64,000 nucleotides of DNA, taken from assembly GCA_021397845.1 (NCBI GenBank), contig CM038044.1, positions 45,618,354-45,682,353 of the forward strand, in the 5' to 3' direction. The translations under genes were made by a program, and so were the position numbers. Source of the DNA: Areca catechu. Taxonomy: Eukaryota; Streptophyta; Magnoliopsida; Arecales; Arecaceae. Below, one piece after another: positions 41,367-52,713 of this stretch. The notes under the pieces were generated by a model that saw nothing but the letters and a program-made list of their open reading frames with translations, ran no database searches and was not told where the DNA came from. Each line of letters begins with the position of its first letter. The stretch's first letter is position 1.

Positions 41367-42893
41367 CTAGAAAGGATGACAAAGCCCTAATTCTCCTCTA
41401 AGTGATTCAAATCTATCATGGTTCAGTGGCTTAGTAAAAATGTCAGCTAATTGGTTTTCAATTGGGATAAATTCTAATTCAATGTCACCATTCAAAACAT
41501 GATCTCTAATAAAATGGTGTCTAATCTCTATATGCTTAGTCCTAGAATGCTAAATAGGATTTTTGGTTAAATTTATAGCACTTGTGTTATCACACTTGAT
41601 AGGAATTTTGCATTGTGTAACACCAAAGTCTTATAATTGTTATTTAATCTATAGCACTTGTGCACAACAACTTCCTGCAACAACATACTCTATCTCAGCA
41701 GTAGAAAGTGCTACCGAGTTTTGTTTCTTACAGTATCATGAGATTAAATTCAATCCTAGAAATTGGCATGTGCTGCTAGTACTCTTTCTATCAATTCTAT
41801 AACCAGCATAATCAGCATCCAAAAATCCAATTAAATTCAATGAAGATTGTTTTGAAAACCAAAGACCTAGATTACTTGTACCTTTCAAATATATCAATAT
41901 TCTTTTAATAGCAAGCATATATGTTTATTTAGGATTACATTGGAATCTAGCATATACACATACACTATACAAGATATCTGATCTACTTGCAGTTAAGTAT
42001 AATAAGGATCTGACATACCTCTATAGAGCTTTTGGTCAACATTGGATTCGTTTTCATCTTTGTCCAATCTGCAAGATGGGCTCATAGGTGTGCCCATTTG
42101 TTTGCTCGTTTCCATACCAAACTTTTTGATTATTTTCTTGGTATATTTGGCTTGGTTAATGAAGATCCCTTCCTTAGTTTACTTTACTTGAAGTTCGAGG
42201 AAGTAGTTAAGTTAACCCATTAGGCTCATTTCAAATTCTCCCTGCATTAGCTTAGCAAATTCTTCACAAAAATTTTCATTAGTTTCACCAAATATAATAT
42301 CGTCAACGTAAATTTGTACAACTAATGTCATTGTTTTTCTTTTTGATGAAAAGGGTTTTATCAACATTTCTTCTTGAAAAATCATTTTCAATCAAGAAAG
42401 TGCTAAGTCTATCATACCAGGCCCTAGGTGCTTGTTTCAAACCATATAAATCTTTATTTAATTTAAACACATGATTTGGAAAAGCATGATTTTCAAAACC
42501 TGGTGGCTGTTCTACAAAAACTTGTTCAGAAATAAATCCATTTAGAAAAGTATTTTTTACATCTATTTGAAATAGTTTAAAATTCATGTAGCAAGCAAAT
42601 GCAAGAAGTAATCTAATGGCTTCTAGTCTTGCTACAAGAGCATAAGTCTCATCAAAATCAATGCCCTCTTCTTGATTATACCATTTTTCTACCAACCTTG
42701 CTTTATTTCTCATAACCTTACCATTCTCATCTAATTTATTCTTATAAACCCATTTGGTTCCTATAATGGGATGGTCTAGAGATCTACTAACAAGAGTCCA
42801 AACATTATTTCTTTCAAACTAGTTTAATTCTTCATACATGGCCATCATCCAGTTTGGATCAGTTTCAGCTTCTTCTAAATTATGTGGTTCAAT
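41367..42893 (-). pseudogene. RT and RNase H of copia element E
   Basis: Minus strand. RT: EKWYNQEEGIDFDETYALVA, FKLFQIDVKNTFLNGFI (catalytic Asp), YGLKQAPRAWYDRL, then across a frame change VQIYVDDIIFGETNENF (YVDD intact near 42300). RNase H: GFLDADYAGYRIDRKSTS (Asp), with the STAE-type region near 41690 broken by stops, ending HDRFESLRGELGLCHPF and TAG at 41367. RT makes cDNA in the particle. Stops and shifts occur near 42303, 41735 and 41560. Confidence 0.85.
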
Positions 42894-44457
42894 TTATGAA
42901 ACAAAGGCTAGGTAGTCATGTGCATCTCTATGTGTAGACCTAGTCCTAACTCCATGAGAAGGATCACCAATAATTAGATCTTTAGGATGTGAAGTTATAT
43001 TCCTCCATTTCTTTGGTAAATCAGTATGATCCTTACTTACCACTTCATTTCCATCTTGTGTCGGCTTGTCTTGTATGCTTAGGTCTTCCATCTCCTTTTG
43101 AAGTGTACATGCATCATTGTCTACGCACTCATCTTTTCTAGATGGTGAGGTGTTAGCTTCAACAAAAACAACATGAATTGACTCTTCAACAGTGAGAGTC
43201 CACTTATTAAATATTCTATATGCTTTGTTGTGTAGTGAATAACCAAGGAATATGGATTCATCAGATTTTGCATTAAGTTTTTCTAGGTTATCTTTACCAT
43301 TATTAAGCACAAAGCATTTACATCCAAAAACATGAAAATAATTGATATTGGATTTCTTTTCATTCCACAGCTCATAGGGGTTTTCTTCAAAATAGGATGG
43401 ATCAAAACGCGGTTTAAAATATAACACATAGTGCTCACTACTTCTGTCCAAAAGTACCTTAGAAGATTACCTTCACATAACATCGTTCAGGCCATTTCTT
43501 CCAAAGTTCTATTTTTCTTCTCTACAACATTTTGTTATGGTGTCCTAGGAGCGGAGAAGTTATGATCAATGCCATTTTCAGTGCAATAATCATCGAAAAA
43601 TTGATTTTCAAATTTAATGCCGTGATCACTCTTAATTGAAATTATTGAAAGATTTTTCTGATTTGAAATCTTTTTGTGAAATTTTCTAAAGACTTTAAAG
43701 GTTTCATCTTCGTGAGCAATAAACAAAACCCATGTAAATCTGGAAAAATCATCTATAATCACAAGGGCATATTTCATACCTTCTAGGCTTGTGGTCCTAG
43801 TTGGTCCAAATAAATCTATGTGAAGTAGTTCTAGAGGTCTAGTAGTTGAAATCATATTTTTGGGTTTAAAACTCTCCCTAGTTTGTTTACTCATTTGGCA
43901 TGCATCACAAATATGATCAAAATCAACTTAAACTTTGGCATGCCTCTTACTAAATTTTTCAAAATTAACTTGTCAATAGTATGCATGCTAGCATGATCTA
44001 ATCGTCTATGCAATAATAAACAAGACTTATTGGTCTTAACATTTATTGCAAATAAACTAGAATTACTTGACATGGCAAGATAATTAAGATCAACCATATA
44101 AATAGTTCCATGTCTATGTCCAATGAATTTACTACTAGAATCAAGAGAGTTTGTTACTATACATATAGATGATTCAAAGATAACCTTGAAGCCTTTATCA
44201 CAAAATTGACTAATACTCAATAAATTGTGCTTCAATTTATCTATTAGCAATACATTTTCAATGAAAGTATAGGGAGTTATTTTGATCTTACCAATTTTGA
44301 TTATTTTCCCCTTGCTATTGTCTCCAAAAGTAACCATACCTTCTTCTTTCATTTCTAGGATGATGAAATGATCCTTGTCAACCGTCATATGCCTTGAGCA
44401 GCCATTGTCAAGATACCATCTTTTTTTCAATTTTTGGGATGCAAGACATTCCTGCAA
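42894..44457 (-). pseudogene. Protease-like, GAG-pre-integrase and integrase regions of element E
   Basis: Minus strand from 44457: KKRWYLDNGCSRHMTVDKDH, the retropepsin site with Asn where Ser is usual in DSG. The pre-integrase region follows, HRRLDHASMHTIDKL, but HxxC spacing is lost by the break at 43894. Integrase core (43894-43535): LELLHIDLFGPTRTTSLEGM (Asp), DDFSRFTWVLFI and IISIKSDHGIKFENQFFDDY (Asp). The Glu region falls after a stop near 43535, as ENVVEKKN-like text in another frame. Then 43451-42894: RVLIHPILKKTP, ELWNEKKSNINYFHVFGCKC and SIFLGYSLHNKAYRIFN (integrase C-terminal), ending in an acidic linker. Broken in at least four places. Confidence 0.85.
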
Positions 44458-44462
44458 GATAA

Positions 44463-45364
44463 TTAAGGAGTTCTTTTAGGTACCCAAGCTAACTTGGATC
44501 CTTGTAGGTTAGCTGAGGTGGTTCCTTTGAGAACCCAAATTTTTCTTGATTTATTATGGACATTTCTAATAATATTGCATTTAAAAGCTTTATGTACTGG
44601 CTCTTTGCAAGCAAAACATCTGATTCTAAAATTCTGAAAAGATTTATGTTTTGAAATTCCAGATGCATGAGATGCAGAAATAGTAGATTTTGTATTTGAG
44701 TTTTTAGGAACATACAAGGTAGCTTTCAAAATGGAAGTAGAAAAGTTTGTCACAAAAGCCTTTTGAGATGTAAACTTTGGAACAAAATCTTTTTGTTTCA
44801 CAAAAGTAGTTGCTGAAACATAATTTGAATTTGAAGAATTAAAACCAATTCCAGCTTTATTACCAGAAATTCTTTGTTCTTTAAGAATCAGCTCAAGCTT
44901 GTTAGATGATAAAGTTTTTCAACATGTTGCTTGAGTTTTTCAACCTCCTTTTTCAACTCAAGATTTTCATTCAATAAAACTTTGTTTTTGTCATGATAAT
45001 CATTAACTTTAGTTTTCAATACTTCATAATTTTAAAAAAAAACATGAAGTTCTTTTTGCAAGAATATATTCTTTTCTGAAGTTTCTTCTTTTTCTTTGAG
45101 TAAAGAATCATTAGTATTTTTTAGAGATCTAATCTTTACTCTAGCCTTCTTAAATTCAGATAACAGATCATGGAATGCAGAATTTAACTCATCAAATATA
45201 AATTCAATTTGAGCATTGGGGGATGTTACCTCATCCTCGAGATCCATTAGATATAAATTAGCTATTTTTGTGGTCTCTTCCTCTTCAATTAAGGTGGATT
45301 CTTCACTGTCGCTCCATATGGCAACCATCGCTTTCTTTTTCTTTTTCTTGAAGTATTTCTTCAA
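44463..45364 (-). pseudogene. Gag C-terminal coiled-coil region and linker of element E
   Basis: 45364-45032 (minus) reads KKYFKKKKKKAMVAIWSDSE, then an acidic stretch and a heptad-like segment FDELNSAFHDLLSEFKKARV and LKEKEETSEKNIFLQ, a predicted coiled coil typical of SIRE-type Gag. 44801-44463 continues as basic Ser/Lys/Thr-rich text with a CxxC-like FACKEPVHKAFKC. Stops separate the pieces. Confidence 0.65.
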
Positions 45365-46331
45365 TAGTGGACATCTGGATGAATGTGTCCCGGTTTCTTA
45401 CATTCATAGAAGGTGGGGACTTGTTCCTTTTCTTTATCTTTGTCCTTGTCCTTTTTCTTGGAATGCTCTTCTCGTTTATGAAATTTTCTATTGAATCTTC
45501 CTTTTTTCTTTTCCATAAACTTTCTGAATCTCCTCACGACCATTGCAATATCTTCATCTTCTAGATCATCTTTGGAGGAGGTAGAATCATCTTCTATTTC
45601 TTCATCATTCTTTGATTCCAATGCAGCCTTGAATGCAATAGTTTTCTTCTTTTTCTGATCATCATTTGTTCTATGCTGCATGATTAATTTGTGTATGATG
45701 AGAGAACCCATTAATTCATCCATGGATAGAGTATTTAGACTTTAGCTTCCTGGATGGTAGTAACTTTAGGGTTCCATTTATCTGGAAGTGATCTCAATAT
45801 CTTCTATACTAGATCAGCATTTGAGTAAACCCTGCCAAGACTTTTCAAACCATTAATAATATCTGTAAATCTAGTATATATAGCAGAGATATTTTCATTA
45901 GGTTTCATTTTGAACAGTTCATAATTGTGCACTAGAAGAATAATTTTTGAAGTCTTCACTTGGAAAGTTCCTTCATGGGTCACCTTAAGTTTATCCCAAA
46001 TTTTCTTTGCTGAAGAGCAAGTGAAAGTTCGATTAAACTCGTTTGAACCCAAAGCACAATATAGCAGATTCATTGCTTTGGCATTTAATTCCCCTAATTT
46101 CATGTCGTGTTCATCTCATTCCTCTTCAGGTTTAGGGACATCCACACCATCATTTTTGATCATGGGAACATGTGGTCCTTTAAGAATGACCTTCCATAAT
46201 TGAAAATCAATAGCTTGTATATAGATTTTCATTCTAGCCTTCCAATAAGAATAATTAGTACCTGTGAAGAGTGGAGGTCTATTAGTAGATTGGCCTTCGA
46301 CCAAGGATGTACTCATGGGATGAGCCATCAA
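45361..46331 (-). pseudogene. Gag of SIRE-type element E
   Basis: Starts at 46331, MMAHPMSTSLVEGQSTNRPP, then the copia gag signature FTGTNYSYWKARMKIYIQA and LWKVILKGPHVP. After stops near 46116 it resumes (46103-45804) with MKLGELNAKAMNLLYCALGS and the KIWDKLKVTHEGT motif. After further stops (45723-45361) come a charged region and FYECKKPGHIHPDVHY, a zinc knuckle that has lost its first and last Cys. Copia Gag builds the particle and binds RNA. At least three breaks. Confidence 0.85.
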
Positions 46332-46359
46332 TCTTTACTCTAATGTAATCAAAGACACT

Positions 46360-46371
46360 GCTCTGATACTA
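46360..46371 (-). promoter_or_regulatory. Primer-binding site of element E
   Basis: Minus strand TAGTATCAGAGC, one change from the tRNA-Met string, 2 bases from the LTR end. Confidence 0.8.
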
Positions 46372-46373
46372 GT

Positions 46374-48098
46374 TGTTGCCCAGGTGGCTACTCAAGAGGG
46401 GGGTGAATTGGGAATTTAAAAAATTTAAGCAAATAATGTGAACTTAAAAATCCCTTTTAGAGTGTAAGGTGCTGTGGCAAAATAATAACTTGTAGAAGCT
46501 AAATAAGATCAAAGAAGCACAACACAAATACACAGAAATTATAGTGGTTTGGAGCAACCCAGCTCCTACGTCCACTACCAAAGATACCATATGGGATTTC
46601 TCCTATATTCACACCCGAATACAGTAGGATTGTTTTACAGGCTTACAATCCAAAACCTCTATACTTTGGTTTTAATGGGATCACCAAAGAAACCCAACAC
46701 CCTTTGGTTTTAAACAGGATTACCAAAGAAACCCAACTTGGTTTTCACAAGATCACCAAGAACACAACTTGGTTTTACCAGGATCACCAAGAACCCAATA
46801 CTTGGTTTTTATCAAAGGCTCACCAAGAACCTATTTGGTTTTTCAAATGGGCTCACCAATAACCCAACAATTCAAGAATGAATTGAAAATAAATGCAACA
46901 ATAAATGACAAACTCTAGTTGTCGGATAGTTGCTGATGCACTTGAGAGAAGTCCACTTGAATGTACTTCAATGCTCTTTAATATTTTCAGTGGCTTCTTT
47001 CCAAAGTGCTTCAAGCTTTAGATCAAAGTTGGTGAAGACTTGAAGACTGACTTAAATGCTCTTTGTGCTCTCTTGCTTGTTGGTAGGTTGGATATTCAAT
47101 AAACCCTTAACACTTTTAGGAACTTTCACTCTCTTCTTTTTTTAAGAAAGTTCAAATCTCTCAAATATATGACCTTCCATCACTCCAAGGCAGTTTGAGA
47201 TGTTGTAGACCATTGGGATGTAACATATGACCATTGGAGCACCTTTTTGCATTCAAAAAAAAATTCTAGAACTAGCCATTATGTACCCAAAAATGATATT
47301 CGAGTCGGCTCGGATTCTTCGAGTCGGCTTGGATCCTTCGAGTCGATAGGTCGAGTCACCATTTCTTCAGTAGAGTTGGCTCTTTGTCTTAGGGTGCAAA
47401 AACTTCACTCTGGATGAGTCAGCTCTTGATAGCTCAGGTTGGCTCGAACATCCATCGTTGAACACATTGAACTCAAGGGATCGGCTCGCTTGAATTTGGG
47501 TCGAATCCTCTTCCAAGGATCATAAAACTTTACTCTGGAGGAGTCGGCTCGTTGCAGATCGGGTCGGCTCACTTTCTCAGGTCTTCATAATTAGTTCTGA
47601 CAGAGTCGGCTCAATCTAGTTGGGGTCGACTCGCTTGGCTGTTCTCAGAAAATAATAGAAATGGACTCTGGACGAGTCGGCTCGGTTCTCCTTGAGTTGG
47701 CTCGGATGCTGCATGCCAGAATCCTTAGTGCATGCCATGAGGTAGAGTCGGCTCTTTTTCAAACTGGGTCGGCTCGAGTGACTTCTTCAGAATTTTTACA
47801 AATAAACTTGAGAACACTCTCACTAACACTCTCAAACTGTTCATACCAACTCAAAAAAAGTTTAAGGCACAACACACATAGAAGTAACCATTTTATATGA
47901 TTTTTCTTAACTTTTTTATTGGGTTCTTTACAAAACATGATTACAACACAACTCAAAACAAGAAGTATAAATATAGGAGTTGAAGTTTAAACAAATAATT
48001 CATCCTACAAAAACATGTAAACCACTTGAAGAGTTGTTAGTAAAATATGTGAATTCTCCAATGTTTGATTATCATCAAAATCACTTATAGGGTCAACA
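46374..48098 (-). mobile_element. 5' LTR of element E
   Basis: 1725 bp, partner of 29987-31715. It contains the CACCAAGAACC tandem field (46665-46865), a TATA-like TCATATATTTGAG (minus strand, about 47163-47175) and the GAGTCGGCTC cluster. Confidence 0.92.
47295..47785. promoter_or_regulatory. GAGTCGGCTC motif cluster, right LTR of E
   Basis: I count eight exact GTCGGC (reverse of GCCGAC) plus variants within about 490 bases, lying on the sense strand roughly 130-600 bases upstream of the TATA-like box at 47170. Role inferred. Confidence 0.5.
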
Positions 48099-48103
48099 CA
48101 CCT
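48099..48103 (+). other. Target-site duplication of element E, right copy
   Basis: CACCT, matching 29982-29986; the F integrase frame continues from here on the minus strand. Confidence 0.95.
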
Positions 48104-49166
48104 TCTTCCCACACCAAGCTTCTTCCAGAAGTCCTCCATTCAGCTTGAAATGTGGGGACTTATTCACAAGAAAACATGATAGAGTAATAACATCACCCCA
48201 AAAGGTTTTTAGCAGTGACGACTGTAGCCTCATTCTCCTTGCCTTCTCTAATAGTGTTCGAATCATCCTTTCCGCAATACCATTCTGCTGTGGGGTCATC
48301 CTTACAGTGTAATAGCATTTGATCCCATTTTCCTTACAGTAATTCTTGAACTCTTTACTAAAGTACTTCCCACCATTATCTGACCGAAGGCACTCTACAT
48401 GTCTTCCTATCCCCTTCTCTACTTCAGCCCTCCAGGCTTTAAACTGGGCAAATACATCTAATTTTTCTCTCATCAGATACACCCACAATTTTCTAGAGAA
48501 GTCATCAATGAAGGTAACAAAATACCTTGCTCCACCCTAGATAAAATAGGTGATGGTCCCCATACAGCCGAGTGCACCAAATCTAGCACTCCTTCACTTG
48601 GCTTGGTACAAACAGCAAATTTCACCTTATGTTGTTTACCAAAGATACACGGCTCACACAGATCATTTTCATCCTTTTTCAAAGCTGGAATGTTCCCTCT
48701 TCTACTTAACTTCATGAGGCCTCAGTCACTCATATGACTCATCCGATAGTGCCACAATTTATATGTCAACTATTCTTCCTGTGCCGCTGCAAGCACCTCC
48801 GCACTATCATTCACAATTAAGCCCTCCATCTTGTATAGATTGTTGCTCAGTCTTCTTCCTCTCATTACCACTAAATCCCCCTTGGTTATTTTCAAACATC
48901 CACCACTAGATTGCAACTAAAAGCATAACCTTGCTCTTCCAATTAGCCCAACGAAATTAAATTCTTTTTCAACTCTGGTACATGTTTGATATTTGATAGA
49001 GTCATTATCACTCTATCATACATCCTCGCCCTTATGGTGCCAACTCCAGCCACCGTATAAGGATAATCATCACCAAGGCTTACACTACCTCCATCTAACC
49101 TATCATAGGTGTAAAACCATTCCCGATGTGAGGTATAGTGGTATGCGCATGCAGAATCCAAAATCC
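48104..49166 (-). pseudogene. Copia F protease, pre-integrase and integrase core
   Basis: Minus strand from 49166: MDSACAYHYTSHREWFYTYD (retropepsin DSA), DGGSVSLGDDYPYTVAGVGT and HVPELKKNLISLG. Then 48715-48473 is the pre-integrase CCxxC part (CEPCIFGKQHKVKFAV). The core at 48488-48104 has CLRSDNGGKYFSKEFKNYCK (Asp), MTPQQNGIAERMIRTLLEKA (Glu) and LLKTFWGDVITLSCFLVNKS, cut by element E after EEAWCGKK. Stops near 48942, 48770 and 48540 break it. The DSACAYH and DGGSV pattern is that of Tork-like elements. Confidence 0.85.
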
Positions 49167-49176
49167 AGGTATTATC

Positions 49177-49890
49177 CTAATCTACTGATCTACCTGATAC
49201 AATCAATACATCTCCTCCATTACCATATGATACATTTGCACTACCAGTGTTAACTTTTCCCTTTTCTGTCTTCCAAAGAGGACAATGCTTCTTGATATGC
49301 CCAAGCTGATGACACTTATAGCATTTCAAGTTCTTATGGTTCTGAGACTGAGATATGCCCATGCATTTCTCCTAGCTCTTTCCTTTGGTCTACCTTGCCT
49401 CTCATTCACAGCAAGAACCTCTGAGTTAGGATTACCTTTGCAGATCTTTTTTCTTTGCTCATTAGATTTGACCACACCAACAACCTCTTCATAATTCAGG
49501 GTTTCCTTCTCATAAACCAAGGTTGTTTGAGACCATCATATGATCTAGAGAGTGAACACAGCAGCAACAATGCCTAATCCTCATCGTCAATTTTCACATC
49601 CAGACTCATCACCTCAGAACATACCTGATTGAATCTCTGAATATGAGCAACGAGGTCTCCTCCTTTAGGCATTCTCAAGCTATATAGTTGCTTCTTCAAC
49701 CATAGCTTGTCCTTCATGTTCTTTCCCATGTATGTGTTCTCCAGTGTTCTCCAAAGACCTTTTGCAGTAGTCTCCGAACAAATCTATGGTAAAACATGAT
49801 CAGCCAAATACGTCCTGATGGTGCTAAAAGCAATATCTTGTAACTCTTCCCATTCTTCAACACTAATCATTTTCTGATCCTTTGAGAAGT
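49177..49890 (-). pseudogene. Copia F gag with zinc knuckle
   Basis: 49362-49177 (minus) has CYKCHQLGHIKKHC, a complete CCHC zinc knuckle that binds RNA. 49520-49326 carries EKETLNYEEVVGVVKSNEQR, and further upstream to about 49890 the text reads ISVEEWEELQDIAFSTIRTY and RTLENTYMGKNMKDKLWLKK, the copia gag domain (UBN2 type), with frame breaks. The extreme N-terminus is missing: homology stops near 49890. Confidence 0.8.
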
Positions 49891-49894
49891 AGGA

Positions 49895-50172
49895 CCCTAG
49901 TTTACGGTGGTTTCTTAGCCACCAAATCCTATTTCCTAGTTTTACTTGTTAGATCTACTTTGCGGGTTACAACTAGTTGACTAGTTTTGCTTGGTTGTTT
50001 ACTTTGAGTCTTTAAATCTAAAAATCCTAAAAAAATTAATCTATTTTAATCATTATTAATTATTTTAATAATCAATAGATTAATTTTTGCATATTGTCCC
50101 ACATCAAGTTCATTTTACAAATTGATTGAAGTATCAGAGCTATTGAACATTTTTAATTTCTATGAGTCTTTG
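49895..50172. other. AT-rich LTR-like remnant
   Basis: It ends a gag fragment of F on one side and borders the polypurine-like tract of G on the other. It could be the start of the 3' LTR of G (minus strand) or an LTR end in plus orientation (GTCCCACATCA at 50096-50106 with a GTATCAGAGC string at 50131). I cannot decide. Confidence 0.35.
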
Positions 50173-50180
50173 ATGTAATA

Positions 50181-50197
50181 TTCTCCCCCTTACTCAA
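50181..50197 (-). promoter_or_regulatory. Polypurine tract of SIRE-type remnant G
   Basis: Minus strand GTTTGAGTAAGGGGGAGAA, like the GGGGGAGA tracts of SIRE-type elements. Confidence 0.5.
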
Positions 50198-50221
50198 ACA
50201 TCAATTTTTTTGCACACACAT

Positions 50222-50335
50222 TGCTCATTGCTCATTGTAATAACTTTCCATGCATCACATATTATCTCATTGTAATTTTCCATGCATCACATCATATTAT
50301 CTCATTGTGATTTTTCATGCATCACATATTACTCC
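50222..50335. repeat. Short tandem repeat, about 40-bp unit, three copies
   Basis: CCATGCATCACATATTATCTCATTG-type unit repeated with small changes in the spacer after remnant G; a second AT-rich spacer with purine runs continues to 50515. No gene. Confidence 0.75.
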
Positions 50336-50515
50336 CCCTTTTTGTCATCAACAAAAGGTATAAATGCTCCCCCTTACTATAAAATTAAATATCATCACAC
50401 ATTTAGAGAGTAAAAAAGAAGTAAATATGATTATCATAAATAGTGAAATTTCATTTCATTACATGTAACACAATAACATACATGAAGCACAACATAAGTA
50501 AGACATCTATGAGGC

Positions 50516-51450
50516 TAGTCCTCATCAGATGGAAGATCTAATACAACAGTAGCCTTAACCCTATGTGTAGAAGGTCTAGGAGTCTAATGAGTCATGTTCC
50601 TTGTTCTAAGAGAAGGGCAAGCTCTAGATCTAATAGGAGCTCTAGATCTAATAGGAGCTCTAGATCTATGATACTATCTAGGCATATCTCTAGTAGGTGC
50701 TGGTGGAGGAAAAGTAGGCTTTGGCTTAAAAACTGAGATCAATGGAGTCCTCTTATCAGTAAAAGCATCAGATAATGCAAGAGTGCTGGTACCAGAAAGA
50801 ATCTGAGTAGCAGGTGTATCAGGAATGCTTTGCTTATGCTACTCTATCTCGGGTGCTGGTGTGTCCATGATATGTGGATCTATGGTGTGATATCAGCCTA
50901 CTGATCAGTAGTATCAAAGTCATGTCCATCATATGGTGGTGAAGGAGGTGATCCAGAAGGTCCAGCTAAGGTAGTTTAATGTAAAGCTGCTAAAATTTGG
51001 CTGAAACCATCTCTCATCTTAGTCTGCAACAGATCATTCCTGTAATGTACCTCTGCTTGAATAGTTTGAAGGTCTGATCTAAGGGTAGAAATATCATCTT
51101 GAAGTATCCTCAAGTGCTCAGAATCCTACTGCCCACCAGTGCTGGGCTCAGAAGGAACTGATGGAGAAGGTGTGGTAGGTGCTGGCTTTGAGGGTCCAGC
51201 CTCATCATCAGGCTCATCCTCGTCGTCTCCAGTCTGCTATGCAGTCTCTGCATCATCTGGAATATCATCATTATCATCAGAGTGAACTGCTCTCTGTCCT
51301 GATATTTTCTTTACCCATACTCCTTCAACTTTGTGATACCCCATTCTATGTAGAGATTTCTCTAAATATCTTTCAGTGTGTAGAAGGGGCCTACTATCCT
51401 CTCCAAATAGGTCAATGCCACAGTCCTGAAATAGAAGTGTGAAGGACATC
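50516..51450 (-). pseudogene. Extra ORF (aORF) of a second SIRE-type copia, remnant G
   Basis: Minus strand from 51450: MSFTLLFQDCGIDLFGEDSR, ERYLEKSLHRMGYHKVEGVW and VKKISGQRA, then an acidic run DDNDDIPDDAETA. This lines up with FTLLFEDAGIDL, EGVWIKKMSGQIAA of element E. The rest is broken by stops (near 51237) but keeps Glu/Ser/Pro-rich text, a triple CTCTAGATCTAATAGGAG repeat (50612-50690), and a C-terminal VLDLPSDED before a stop near 50520. Only the C-terminal half survives; a C-type LTR piece abuts it at 51451. Confidence 0.75.
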
Positions 51451-51930
51451 TGATGCAGAACTAAGATTGCATGCAAATTATTTTTTCATAATTTTTTTGA
51501 TTTAGTTGTGTGTTTAATTCCCGAAGAACAGACCATGAATCTAAGAAAAGGATTCTATGCAAGTAAGAAACTACAGCATGCAAAGTAGAACCTAAAAAGC
51601 AATAAGAAGAGGATCATCGAGGCTGAGAAGTCTCGGTTGGGCTAGTTCATCTCCAATTGGGCTACTAGCAGGTAGAGGGGGTGTACCTGACAATGGTTGA
51701 TGCGTCCGATGAAGATCACAGACGAAGGGGTCGCTCTCGCTCCCGGATATAGCTTGGATGATCAAGCCGAAGACTTGCAGATTCCTGGCTTTCAACTCAA
51801 TGATCTGATTGCTGCCTGGCTGGAGTCATTGGATTCATAGGAGTCGAGGGACTTGAAAACAGTCATTCTAGGATTAGAAATCAAAGCAAAGATGGAGGAT
51901 TAATTGAAAAAATAGCAAGGGAATGAAGGG
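51451..51930 (-). mobile_element. Inverted partial LTR of family C
   Basis: On the minus strand this matches the second half of the solo LTR at 18467-19737, including TGTCAGGTACACCCCCTCTA, the GTGATCTTCA block and the ACTTGCATG end with GCATCA. The first half is missing. It directly joins remnant G at 51451 and an H-type LTR piece on the other side. Confidence 0.75.
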
Positions 51931-51948
51931 ATTTGATGTGGATGGCTA

Positions 51949-52640
51949 TGATGCGAGACAACTTTAAGATTGCAGGAAAATAGTAAACAATTTTTTTTAT
52001 GATTTTTATAATTTAGGTTTGTAGGCTAAAATTCTAAAATAAAATAAGAACTACCAAGAAATTAAGAATCATCGTATCGCAAACAACTCATGCAACATAA
52101 TGAAATAGCTAGGACCCGAGAGTTGAGAAACTCCTAGTTTAGGATAGCTTATCTTCATCAAATTAGAAAATAAGAGTTGGGAAGGTTTCTTACCAGTCAG
52201 AGATTTGAATCTGTAATTGTAAGGATCACACAGCTCTCATATTGAAGTCTGGAAGATGAAGCTTGGTTTCCTTTGAATTGTTGACTGATTTGGGCAGTCC
52301 TGGAGGCAAGGAAGGCCTCCTCTGGGAGGTGAAACATCTCGGGGATCTTGCGAGCATCAAGGGTCAATCAAAATAATAAGTAAGAAAAAAAAAGGAAACT
52401 ATGTTTAAAAGAAATTAGGGTTAGGATTTTGTAAGGGATGGCTTGAAGCTTGATGTAGATCTCCCTGCTTGGCAGCCTAGGGCACTCTTTCTTGGACATG
52501 TGGAGGCTTGGATGGTAGTGAGTTAGGGTGTGGAAGGATGCTAGGGCAACAAGGAATTCAGCCAAGCACAAGAACACAAACCAAAGAACCAAAGAACCCA
52601 AAAAAGGTAACACACAAGCTTACAAGCTCAAATAAATTTA
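51949..52640 (-). mobile_element. Inverted partial LTR of family H
   Basis: On the minus strand this matches the second half of the H 3' LTR (about 63230-63914), through TTTTGATTGACCC, GATGTTTCACCTCCC, CTAAACTAGGAGTTTCTCAAC and the GCATCA end at 51949. It is diverged from H and lies back to back with the short correct-orientation H LTR end at 52640-52710. Confidence 0.75.
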
Positions 52641-52710
52641 CCAAGGTTTTGATATCATGAATAAAAATTAGTTTTCTATTTATCATCAGTCCTAGAGTCG
52701 TCCTACATCA
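52640..52710 (+). mobile_element. Remnant of the H 5' LTR
   Basis: Only the last 70 bases match the end of the 3' LTR (TTAGTTTTCTATTTATCATC, CCTAGAGTCGTCC, ACATCA). The other 1.46 kb is absent and is replaced by the inverted LTR pieces. Confidence 0.85.
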
Positions 52711-52713
52711 GTT

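Larger units (their letters stand above)
29987..48098 (-). mobile_element. Element E: SIRE-type copia retrotransposon with an extra ORF
   Basis: LTRs 29987-31715 and 46374-48098 (1729 and 1725 bp) with TGTTG...CAACA ends, CACCT duplications, primer-binding site 46360-46371 and polypurine tract 31716-31730. On the minus strand the order is gag, protease, integrase, RT, RNase H, a 500-bp gap, then an additional ORF, typical of the SIRE/Maximus lineage. Element D (32689-39509) is inserted in the extra ORF. Without D the element is about 11.3 kb. LTR copies differ at about one base in ten over the first 80 bases, so insertion is old relative to D. Confidence 0.92.
27436..49895 (-). mobile_element. 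Copia element F (Tork-like, truncated), host of element E
   Basis: Minus-strand Ty1/copia remains on both sides of element E: RNase H, RT and integrase end at 27900-29981; integrase core, protease and gag at 48104-49890. The integrase reading rejoins exactly once E and its duplicated CACCT are removed. The 5' LTR and the start of gag are missing, so it ends near 49895. Many stops and frame changes. Confidence 0.85.
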
